This document shows positions 31,210-38,182 of a stretch of DNA of 64,000 bases, one piece after another; positions within the stretch are counted from its first letter, which is position 1, and every line of letters begins with the position of its first letter. The position numbers were made by a program, and so were the translations under genes. Source of the stretch: Bremerella alba. Its GTDB lineage: Bacteria; Planctomycetota; Planctomycetia; Pirellulales; Pirellulaceae. The stretch is taken from NCBI RefSeq assembly GCF_013618625.1, contig NZ_JABRWO010000014.1, positions 62,001 through 126,000 on the forward strand. Reading direction: 5' to 3'. The notes under the pieces were generated by a model. It did no database searches. It was not told the origin of the DNA and saw only the letters and a program-made list of their open reading frames with translations.

Positions 31210-32556
31210 TTACGTTTTACTATTTTGCGGGATGGAATGATCGTCCGGGGTGTCTGCCCCTTCCCCGCTGGGCAATGGTTCGAGTGCGAGGTCATCTGGT
31301 TTGGGGGAGCGACGAAAGAAGCTTCTCCAGATTGTATTCCAGGCGGTTTTGGCCATTGTACTCAAGCGGAAGTCTTGGATTTCGCTCGTCTTAAACACGG
31401 TGGCCAATGCTTCTTCTCGGCCGCGATAGGACGCAGGGAAGCGAACGATCAACTGGGTGCCCTTATACGTTTGAGTCAGCAGCCCTGGAAACAACGAGCC
31501 TTTCGCAATCACGTATGGTCCCGGTGCAATCGCAATCGAATGGGTAGGGCCGATAGAAAATCGGCGATATGCGAACGTCCACGTTTCGTCCTTCTTGACC
31601 AGCTTGCCAAGTGTCATCCAGGGCAGGGAGCCTCCGATGGATGCAAATGTCGTGAGTCGATCTCGATCTTGTTCGACCTTGTCTGAACGGAAAAGAATGA
31701 CATCGCCAGCCAAGCGGAAGCCAAGAAGCGTTGTTCTTAAGGATCGCTCGAAGGTGAGCAGCGAAACGATCAAAATGGGAATTGCGATCATGCCGCCTAG
31801 TGCTGGGTGGATCCAGCAAGCGGCGTACATAAACAGTAAAACTCCGATTCGGCTAACACGCAGAAACGTGTCGACCAGTGGAAATGGATTGATAAGAATC
31901 AATACTTCAAAAACATTGCTCAGCACCCAAACACTTGTATAGAACGCGAACATCAGAATGATGATGCCGATGGTCAAGATCGTGCCGAGCGGTCCTCCTT
32001 CTGCTCCGAGGTTGATGTCCAGAAAATGGTAAACGAGTCGGAAACCAAGCAGAAAACCAATCAAATGAAACAGGATGCCTAGAATGTCCAGGGGCATCTT
32101 TAAATAGCTGGCAAACGTTAGGACCGTGTCCTTGAACGCCATTAGTAGCGTTACCAGGATAATGGGTATGAAGAACCATGGTTGATAAAGGAAAATCAGC
32201 TCTTCTCGCCGATCCGTTTCGGTGAGGAGGTAAACCGCAGGAGATGCGATCGATAGAACCATCAGTGGTGACAGGCCAGTTGCCGTGATCCCCACCAAAT
32301 CTTCCAGGCCGTTCACTACGATGCCTGCCCGACGTTTTCCAAAGAAGTCTGCCAATATGCTTTGCGGCGACGTATAAACTTTGTCGTTCGGATCGTCATT
32401 GAGTGGATCGGCAGACGTTGAATAATTATCTTCAACGGGCACCACGGCATCTTGGGCGCAAGCTTGGGGTAGGTAATCAGAGAGCCCCCAGCCAGCTGCC
32501 AAAAGCAACAGGCAACCAATCCAGTTTCTGGAGTTTCGATGCGTGAGAGAAGTCAT
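31210..32556 (-). CDS. Polytopic membrane protein of unknown function
   Basis: 448 residues. A signal-like N-terminus (NWIGCLLLLAAGWGLSDYLPQACAQD) is followed by an acidic linker and five or six hydrophobic segments between about residues 75 and 275, for example FFIPIILVTLLMAF, ILGILFHLIGFLLGFRLVYHF and LTIGIIILMFAFYTSVWVL. The C-terminal 150 residues are hydrophilic and basic. I see no catalytic motif and do not recognise a family. It is monocistronic, with a minus-strand terminator about 195 nt beyond the stop. Its promoter region abuts that of the tRNA-Ser gene. Confidence 0.7.
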   Translation of the reverse strand: MTSLTHRNSRNWIGCLLLLAAGWGLSDYLPQACAQDAVVPVEDNYSTSADPLNDDPNDKVYTSPQSILADFFGKRRAGIVVNGLEDLVGITATGLSPLMVLSIASPAVYLLTETDRREELIFLYQPWFFIPIILVTLLMAFKDTVLTFASYLKMPLDILGILFHLIGFLLGFRLVYHFLDINLGAEGGPLGTILTIGIIILMFAFYTSVWVLSNVFEVLILINPFPLVDTFLRVSRIGVLLFMYAACWIHPALGGMIAIPILIVSLLTFERSLRTTLLGFRLAGDVILFRSDKVEQDRDRLTTFASIGGSLPWMTLGKLVKKDETWTFAYRRFSIGPTHSIAIAPGPYVIAKGSLFPGLLTQTYKGTQLIVRFPASYRGREEALATVFKTSEIQDFRLSTMAKTAWNTIWRSFFRRSPKPDDLALEPLPSGEGADTPDDHSIPQNSKT

Positions 32557-32723
32557 GCAAGTTGGCTTTGATTCACATCATTGTCATTCATCGTCCGGCC
32601 TATCATAACGTTATTGTGCGACACTATTCGAATATTGAGATAAGCGCACAAAAAACGGCAAATTGCTGACTGTCGATACGGCCGAGCAATCGTTTGTGCT
32701 TAGTTAAGTCAGCATTCGTCCCG

Positions 32724-32752
32724 TTGACATAAATCCGGGGGACCGTTAGCGT
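32724..32752 (+). promoter_or_regulatory. Probable sigma70-type promoter of tRNA-Ser
   Basis: TTGACA at 32724-32729, a 17-nt spacer, then TAGCGT at 32747-32752, 15 nt before the first tRNA base. The -35 is perfect; the -10 is weak. Confidence 0.55.
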
Positions 32753-32766
32753 TAACGAAGATAAAA

Positions 32767-32850
32767 GGAGGCGAGCCGAATTGGTTAGGGAGCGGATTTG
32801 AAATCCGTCGCCGGTTACGCCGGTTGCAGGTTCGAGTCCTGTCGCCTCCG
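32767..32850 (+). tRNA. tRNA-Ser(UGA)
   Basis: Acceptor stem GGAGGCG (32767-32773) pairs with CGCCTCC (32843-32849), discriminator G. Anticodon loop TTTGAAA gives anticodon UGA (serine codon UCA). A long variable arm (CGCCGG-TTA-CGCCGG region) and T-arm GCAGGTTCGAGTCCTGT make it class II, as expected for serine. CCA is not encoded. Its 3' part from 32794 is the attachment site of the element that follows; the copy here is complete and should be functional. Confidence 0.93.
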
Positions 32851-32854
32851 CTTG
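32794..32854 (+). repeat. attL: 3' part of tRNA-Ser
   Basis: 61 bp identical to 40798-40858 except position 32818 (C here, T at 40822). It covers the anticodon loop, variable arm, T arm, acceptor 3' strand and four flanking bases (CTTG). Confidence 0.95.
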
Positions 32855-32884
32855 AGAAGCCCTTTGGTTTCAACGATTTACGTC

Positions 32885-32918
32885 AACGCCTTACGCATCG
32901 TAGCGTAAGGCGTTTTTT
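32885..32918 (+). terminator. Element-borne terminator replacing the tRNA terminator
   Basis: AACGCCTTACGC (32885-32896) and GCGTAAGGCGTT (32903-32914) form a perfect 12-bp stem with a 6-nt loop, followed by TTTTTT. It is just inside the element, 35 nt past the tRNA, and should end the tRNA transcript before the integrase gene. Confidence 0.92.
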
Positions 32919-32933
32919 CGTTTCTTGAGGTGG

Positions 32934-32986
32934 CCGCACCGTATTTGCACGGGGTTTCGTGCAAATGCTGTGCAAATATGGTGCGG
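32934..32986 (+). promoter_or_regulatory. Inverted-repeat cluster, probable integrase arm-type/autoregulatory site
   Basis: CCGCACCGTATTTGCAC (32934-32950) is inverted as GTGCAAATATGGTGCGG (32970-32986), one mismatch; a third half-site GTGCAAAT lies between them at 32959-32966. The same 17-mer recurs near the right end (40720-40736) with one change. A location just upstream of the integrase start and inside both ends suggests integrase or excisionase binding. Confidence 0.65.
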
Positions 32987-33043
32987 ACAAAAACGCCTTC
33001 GTTGGTCGCTTTCAATCTCTCTCTAACCGGAGACGAAAGCGAA

Positions 33044-34213
33044 ATGAAAGTCTGGCAAAAGCAAACGGTACGCTACGAACTCAACGGGAAGACTGTCCCT
33101 AAGGACACGCCGAAAGCAAAGCGGGTAACGATTCTCTCGAAACGCTTCTACGGTAGTCTCAAGACGCTAAGCGGGAAGACAAGGCAAGTCGCACTATGCG
33201 AAGACAAAGACGCTTCGATAACGCTTCTCCGTCGCCTTCAGACGCAAGAGGATAGAGATAAGGCGGTAGGCGTGGATCGACACGCCAAAGAGCAAAGACG
33301 ACCGATTGAAGATCATCTAAGCGGATACGAAAAGCACTTGCGTTCTAAGGCCAATACGGAACGTTACGTCGTTCTAACGATGGGCCGTATTCGTCGCCTC
33401 TTGGATGCGGTTAAGGCGAAGGCGATAAACGATCTTGAATCAAGCCGCATTGCTAACACGCTATCGAGTTGGCGTAATCGCAAAAAGAAACCCGTCAGCG
33501 TAGTAACGTCGAACCATTATGCAAGAGCGATAAAGGGCTTCTCTCGTTGGCTATGGATTGAGCGTCGAACGCCAGACGATACGCTTTCGCCTCTGCGACT
33601 TCTAAACGCTGACGTGGATCGGAAGCGGGTACGGAGAGCGTTGACAGCCGACGAAGTTAAGAAGCTTATCGAAACAACGGAGAAGAGCGGTAAGCGTCTC
33701 CGTGGATTGATAGCGAAGGATAGAGCGATGCTTTACACGCTTGCCACTTACACGGGCTTGAGAGCGTCAGAGTTAGCGAGTCTCAAAGTTACTTCATTCG
33801 ATATCGAGAACGGAACCGTTACTGTTGAAGCGGGATATAGCAAGCGAAGACGTAAAGACGTTCTCCCGCTCCATGCTTCACTTATTGAACGTCTTCGCCC
33901 TTGGTTAGAGAGCAAAGCGAAAGCGCAGGTAAGAACGTTGTTCGTTACAGACATTCATCACGCAGCCGATATGATGCGATCTGATTTGAAACGGGCGAAT
34001 ATCGACTACGTTGACGCAAGCGGGAGATACGCTGACTTTCACTCGCTACGCCATACGTTTATCTCTTCGTTGGCGAAGAACGGAGTTCATCCATCAAAAG
34101 CCAAAGAGCTTGCCCGACATTCGACTATCACGTTAACAATGGACGTTTACTCACACGTTGAGACGGATGAACTACGAGAGGCAATTAGCGTATTGCCCGA
34201 TTTGCTCAGTTAG
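33044..34213 (+). CDS. int: Tyrosine recombinase/integrase
   Basis: 389 residues from the ATG at 33044 (GGAG upstream). In-frame GTG 32930 and ATG 32978 are alternatives, but they fall in the inverted-repeat cluster. An N-terminal SAM-like core-binding domain is around residues 90-200. The C-terminal catalytic domain has Arg240 (YTGLRASELASL), a lysine in the beta-hairpin (YSKRRRKDVLPLH), His333 and Arg336 (HSLRHTFISSLA), His359 (LARHSTI) and nucleophile Tyr369 (DVYSHV). All active-site residues are present, so it should be active. It lies next to attL and integrates the element at tRNA-Ser. Its stop overlaps the convergent ATPase gene by 4 nt. Confidence 0.95.
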   Translation: MKVWQKQTVRYELNGKTVPKDTPKAKRVTILSKRFYGSLKTLSGKTRQVALCEDKDASITLLRRLQTQEDRDKAVGVDRHAKEQRRPIEDHLSGYEKHLRSKANTERYVVLTMGRIRRLLDAVKAKAINDLESSRIANTLSSWRNRKKKPVSVVTSNHYARAIKGFSRWLWIERRTPDDTLSPLRLLNADVDRKRVRRALTADEVKKLIETTEKSGKRLRGLIAKDRAMLYTLATYTGLRASELASLKVTSFDIENGTVTVEAGYSKRRRKDVLPLHASLIERLRPWLESKAKAQVRTLFVTDIHHAADMMRSDLKRANIDYVDASGRYADFHSLRHTFISSLAKNGVHPSKAKELARHSTITLTMDVYSHVETDELREAISVLPDLLS

Positions 34214-36489
34214 TTGTGTAACAACCTTAAAGCAGACCGTACCCAACTTCTTAGTTCGGTGTCTGTCAAAAGCTCACTGGAACTGGATGCGTCAACGTGG
34301 TGATGATCTGTCGCAAAATCATTTAGGTCTGTTAGTTCGTCTATTCGGTCCTGCCATTTCGCAAGTGCTGAGCCTTGGGGAGCGGAGCGAATGTCAGTAA
34401 TCACCTGTCCTAAAGTCTTGCCATCGAGTGGGGTCCCAGGGCAGGTGATTTTAAGCAGTTCTTCTACGAATAAACGGATGTCTTTCACAACGTCTTTCGG
34501 ACGTCCAAGATGCTCATCGTGGTACATCAAAAGTTGCTTGTATCGCATCACCCAATCTGAGCTAACCGCTTTCTCGATATCAAACTCCCGTAGCTCTGAG
34601 CCTTCTTTGGTTCTAAAGACATGAAAGCACGACTTGTCCCCATCTCTCTCGTTATGCTTTTCCCATACGTAGTGTAAGAATCGGGCATCGTGAGATAGTA
34701 CGATAACTTGCTTGGCTTTTCGTCCGAGTCTGAGAATTATTTGCTGAGTACGAGTTCGTCTACCCTCATCTTGGCTTGTGAAAGGATCATCAAATACGAC
34801 GATCTTATTTGCAATATCGGGGTCACGCTCAAGCTGAGCCACAAAGAACGAGAACGCTAGGGCCGAACGATCCCCCATGCTCAGAGTGTTTTTGAAGCTG
34901 GGTTTTTCGAGAGGCGTTTTCTGATCGCCGAGCGATATTCTTTGTCCGTTAATCCCAAGATAGTAGGACACACTCGGATTGCCCCCAAGGTACTGCGGTG
35001 TCGTTTTTTCTAGCGTGAATTCGGCCCCGAATGCATCAAGATATTGGTTAATCGCTTGCTCAAACTCGGGACAAATATTGTTGCTAAACTCATTGAGCTT
35101 TTCTCGGGCTTCGTCCTTCTTTTGGTCGAGTGTCTCCTTTTCTTTTTTGAGTCGTAGGTATTCCTCGCACTCTTTCTTGACGTCTTCATTGAACCGAAGT
35201 TTCTGAGCTTCGAGCTTTAATAACGCCGCTTGCTCTTCTCGCAAGTTGCCGGTTGAGAGTCGATCCTTTGTGTCTTGCGCCAGTGCATTAACTTGTTTAA
35301 TGTCTTCGTTGTATTCCCTCACTTTGACAACGAACTCTTCCCACTGTTTCTGGGCATCCCTAAAGTCAGTTCCGAGTATTATCTCCTCAAGAGGCGACGC
35401 TGATTTGCGTGAACTGTAAGACGATAGAACCAGCCTCGTCGATTCCATTAATGGTGCTACGCCTTTCATCAGGTTGGGTGGAATAGCTTTCGGAAACCCA
35501 GCGTTTTTTCTCCATGCGTCCGCTAATAGTGCGTTCTCTCCTAATACCTTTTCAATTCTCGCAACTGCCGTCTCCCCAAACTCCATTGCGATCAAATCAT
35601 GTAACCTTGCTGCACTTGACTTTAACGCAACATATTCTTGCGAGAAATAGCTTTTGAAAGCATGGAACAATTCAATCCCAGCTAACGGTTGATCGCAAAA
35701 CGGACAGGTCTCTCCATTGGAAAATGAAGTACCTTTCTGAAGCCATTCTTCGCCCCCTTTCGGAAGACATCGATCGATATGATTTCGCACCGATTCTTCA
35801 GCACGATTTGAAAGGGTTTCAAGGGTGGACGCCAAGAATGACTCAAAGTCGTCTGGAATTTGAGGTACGCCAATCGTTTGTAGTAACCGACGATCAAGAA
35901 TCGACTTGGCGTCTTCAAGTTGTTGAACTTCGCTTTTTTTGCTTGATAACTTGGCATCAATTTCTTTGTCTTCTTCGAAGGCAAGGAATTCAGAGAGAGA
36001 AACTCCCTTTGGCAAACGTGCTGAAATAACTTTCTCCGCACTTCGCAGGTCTCGCTGTTTCTCGACAATTTCCTTTGCCAATTTCTCGACCTTCTCACCT
36101 AATTGGCGTCCGTCGCTTCCCAACAGGACGTTGTACGCATTGCGTTTGTGGTCATGCAGCACGTAGTCACCCGCAAAGACGTTTTCATGCATGAAGGTCT
36201 TATCAAAAACGACAATATCAGCATGAGCGTTTGACCACTGGCCGTTCTTAAATCGAAAGTTGTCGTTGGCAAGACGAATAAGAATATCGGGACTATCGCT
36301 TGACCCTAGACTCGATCTGCCTTCCACGTACGCCGGATTGCCTTCTGAGAGCGATCTAAGGATATCGCAGAGTGTTGTCTTTCCTGCGCCGTTATCGCCA
36401 TAAATTAGAGTCAGCTTCGCAGCTTCGATTGTTTGGCACGAATTGACGAACTTACCAACATTCTTAATTCGAATGATCTTCTCGATCAT
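34210..36489 (-). CDS. AAA_13-family zinc-hook ATPase, candidate RloC-like anticodon nuclease
   Basis: 759 residues from the ATG at 36489. It is ABC/SMC-like: Walker A YGDNGAGKTTLCDIL near residue 31, a VFDKTFMHENVF segment typical of AAA_13 proteins, a long coiled coil with a CPFC zinc-hook motif near 262, signature TLSMGDRSALAFSFF near 535, Walker B IVVFDDPFTSQD near 562, and the H-loop VLSHD near 598. After the ATPase, Arg672-X3-Glu676 (IRLFVEEL) and His729-731 (DHHHVD) match the order of the Arg-X3-Glu...His triad described for PrrC/RloC tRNases, though the Glu-to-His spacing is longer than in PrrC. That makes a defence role plausible (inference). Another AAA_13 ATPase without nuclease activity remains possible. 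Confidence 0.72.
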   Translation of the reverse strand: MIEKIIRIKNVGKFVNSCQTIEAAKLTLIYGDNGAGKTTLCDILRSLSEGNPAYVEGRSSLGSSDSPDILIRLANDNFRFKNGQWSNAHADIVVFDKTFMHENVFAGDYVLHDHKRNAYNVLLGSDGRQLGEKVEKLAKEIVEKQRDLRSAEKVISARLPKGVSLSEFLAFEEDKEIDAKLSSKKSEVQQLEDAKSILDRRLLQTIGVPQIPDDFESFLASTLETLSNRAEESVRNHIDRCLPKGGEEWLQKGTSFSNGETCPFCDQPLAGIELFHAFKSYFSQEYVALKSSAARLHDLIAMEFGETAVARIEKVLGENALLADAWRKNAGFPKAIPPNLMKGVAPLMESTRLVLSSYSSRKSASPLEEIILGTDFRDAQKQWEEFVVKVREYNEDIKQVNALAQDTKDRLSTGNLREEQAALLKLEAQKLRFNEDVKKECEEYLRLKKEKETLDQKKDEAREKLNEFSNNICPEFEQAINQYLDAFGAEFTLEKTTPQYLGGNPSVSYYLGINGQRISLGDQKTPLEKPSFKNTLSMGDRSALAFSFFVAQLERDPDIANKIVVFDDPFTSQDEGRRTRTQQIILRLGRKAKQVIVLSHDARFLHYVWEKHNERDGDKSCFHVFRTKEGSELREFDIEKAVSSDWVMRYKQLLMYHDEHLGRPKDVVKDIRLFVEELLKITCPGTPLDGKTLGQVITDIRSAPQGSALAKWQDRIDELTDLNDFATDHHHVDASSSSELLTDTELRSWVRSALRLLHN

Positions 36490-37510
36490 GGCTGCTTCTA
36501 TCTTGCGAATGGGGTGGGCTAAATTATGAAACGAAGATACTCCCATCGCTCAAGGGTGATTTGCTCCACCCCAATGGGACCGGTCACAATATAGTGATGC
36601 GTACAGCAGATGTCGATAAGAAGAGCATCCGTTCCGTACCGTTCTAAAGCTTCTCGAATAACGCCTCACAGCACCATTAAGGCACGATCCTAGTTGGGCC
36701 GTTCAGTATGCAAAAATGGGCCTGAGCGACGTTCTATGAGCTTCTAAAGGCCGATTAGGACGTCAGGCTTCGGCCATTTTAGCGATTCGATTACTCGAAA
36801 ACACGCACAAACGATCGGAGGAGATTGGGCGTGCAAGTCGCAATAGAAACCCAGAGGGGGATGTGACAAAGTGAATTTGCCGCAATTAGCATTGTTTCGC
36901 TGCTCGTTTCACGATGCACAGTTGCTTTTACCGGTCATCGCTGAGTTATGCATTTATAATATCTCGTTTTCTCTTTGCATAAAAAATACGTAGCACCCCG
37001 ACCGGCTCGGACGCTGTGAGAGCTTAAAAAAACGACCCCTATACCCTCCCGTCTAATTGACACGCAAAACAACGAGATGTGTGTGGCGTATGGCGCTGAA
37101 CGGGTACGCACTTTGCGTGGGGCATAGGGAGGGGATAACCCAAAAGAGAGATTCTAAGTTGCATTCTTCGCTCTCGCTTTTTCTCTCTGGGCAAGGGGCA
37201 ACGGGCAACAGGACGTTTTAATAGCTCTCTCCTATTGCCCTCCTGTTGCCCGCGAAGAGGGCAACAGGTCATAAGTAACGTCCTGTTGCCTCTTGCCCTG
37301 TTGCCCCAAGGCTAAGCGGAAACGCAAAATGTGTAAATCTCTCGTTTCTGATGCCTCTTAACAAGTTCTACAATAAAACCAGAAAACGTTATTTGTAATT
37401 GCATAATACGCACTCTCTTATTCGTAACGACAAATTGCATAAGTCGATATTGTGTTAATTTCGCATCTTATCTATATTGCCACTCATGACACGCATGAAA
37501 GGAATTCATC
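36490..37510. other. 1-kb non-coding region of the element
   Basis: No gene is supported. It holds an imperfect long hairpin at about 36713-36780 (AAAATGG against CCATTTT, with GCCTGA/TCAGGC inside), several TTGCATA-type A+T-rich motifs, the 119-bp palindromic array (37189-37307), and TAAGTCGATATTG at 37440-37452, which recurs at the element's right end (40757-40769). The region probably carries promoters for the divergent ATPase and HTH genes and may include a replication origin. Confidence 0.55.
37189..37307. repeat. Palindromic GGGCAACAGG array, left copy (119 bp)
   Basis: It starts GGGCAAGGGGCAACGGG and ends TCTTGCCCTGTTGCCCC. GGGCAACAGG occurs directly at 37203 and 37259 and inversely (CCTGTTGCCC or CCTGTTGCCT) at 37242, 37281 and close to the end. 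CCTGTTGCCC/GGGCAACAGG around a 7-nt loop (37242-37268) is a perfect hairpin. A second copy of equal length lies at 40295-40413: the outer 27 and 22 bases are identical and the centre is diverged. Confidence 0.85.
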
Positions 37511-37708
37511 ATGCTTACACTCAAAGACGTAGCCGAGAGGCTACACGTATCCCGTGATACGGTTCGTCGAATCGTACTAAACGGAGAATTGCCCGCCTAT
37601 CGGATTGGCGGCCAATACCGAATAACACAGAAGGACATTGACTCTTACTTGGGTCACAATCGTATAGACGAGAAAGAAGAGGCAGAAAATGCCATTGGAA
37701 CAAATTAA
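37511..37708 (+). CDS. Excisionase-family helix-turn-helix protein
   Basis: 65 residues. It begins MLTLKDVAERLHVSRDTVRR, then VLNGELPAYRIGGQYRITQKDI, the winged-helix/HTH_17 pattern of excisionase (AlpA/Xis-like) DNA-binding proteins, followed by a short acidic tail. AAAGGA lies 8 nt before the ATG. It probably directs excision or controls the replication genes downstream. It overlaps the next gene by 20 nt, so the HTH, small protein and PrimPol genes likely form an operon. Confidence 0.88.
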   Translation: MLTLKDVAERLHVSRDTVRRIVLNGELPAYRIGGQYRITQKDIDSYLGHNRIDEKEEAENAIGTN

Positions 37709-38093
37709 CAACAACGAGAGAAAGTTCGTCAACGAAACGTTGACGATAGAATCTAACAACTACGAAGTAGTACACGCTGGAATGTATCACGCACTTTTCA
37801 AGGGCTTGGAAGCCCTTGAAACGGACTACGGTAAAGCTTACCGATGGAGCTTTCTTATCGTCGGTGGCGAATACGATGGCAAGTATATCACCGAGCTATC
37901 GGATAACGAAAAAGCTCCATCGACACAAAATAAGACGGGTCGTTTTCTTTGCGCTTTGGCGAAAAGGAATATCGAGAAAGGCGTACAAGTGAACCCAAGC
38001 GACTACGTTGATAAAAAGTATATGCTGATAGTCGAACCGCATCTGAAGAAAGCGGGAGAAACGAAGATCACCACATTCTCGATGATTGACTAA
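37689..38093 (+). CDS. Small phage-type replication-associated protein (DUF669-like)
   Basis: 134 residues, no signal peptide or membrane segment. The pattern GMYHALFKGLEALETDYGK, WSFLIVGGEYDGKYITELS, NKTGRFLCALAKRN and KKYMLIVEP recalls DUF669-like or OB-fold single-strand-binding proteins that accompany phage primases. The resemblance is by eye only. AAGAGG precedes the ATG. It lies between the HTH gene and the PrimPol gene, which fits a replication accessory role. Confidence 0.6.
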   Translation: MPLEQINNNERKFVNETLTIESNNYEVVHAGMYHALFKGLEALETDYGKAYRWSFLIVGGEYDGKYITELSDNEKAPSTQNKTGRFLCALAKRNIEKGVQVNPSDYVDKKYMLIVEPHLKKAGETKITTFSMID

Positions 38094-38106
38094 CTGCAAA
38101 CGAAAA

Positions 38107-38137
38107 ACGCCACACGTTGCGGTTCAACGTGTGGCGT
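38107..38137. other. Perfect 13-bp hairpin upstream of the PrimPol gene
   Basis: ACGCCACACGTTG (38107-38119) and CAACGTGTGGCGT (38125-38137) with loop CGGTT. A T run follows only when read on the minus strand; on the plus strand it sits between the small gene and PrimPol, where it could act as an attenuator or RNA processing site. Confidence 0.55.
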
Positions 38138-38182
38138 ATCGTTTCGACAAGAAAAAGGACAGTGTTAAATGATAAACGAGAT

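Noticed and set aside
32767-32850. Selenocysteine tRNA
   Set aside because: The anticodon is UGA in the tRNA (reads UCA), not UCA; the acceptor and variable arm fit serine.
32930-33043. Earlier integrase starts (GTG 32930, ATG 32978)
   Set aside because: They fall within the inverted-repeat cluster shared with the other end; the ATG at 33044 has a better ribosome site and normal family start.
37039-37272. Minus-strand open frame of 77 codons over the left GGGCAACAGG array
   Set aside because: Its sequence is the translation of the palindromic repeat and A+T-rich leader; no protein features.
37189-37307. CRISPR array
   Set aside because: The repeats are short, palindromic, irregularly spaced and no cas genes exist; no CRISPR array was seen anywhere in the window.
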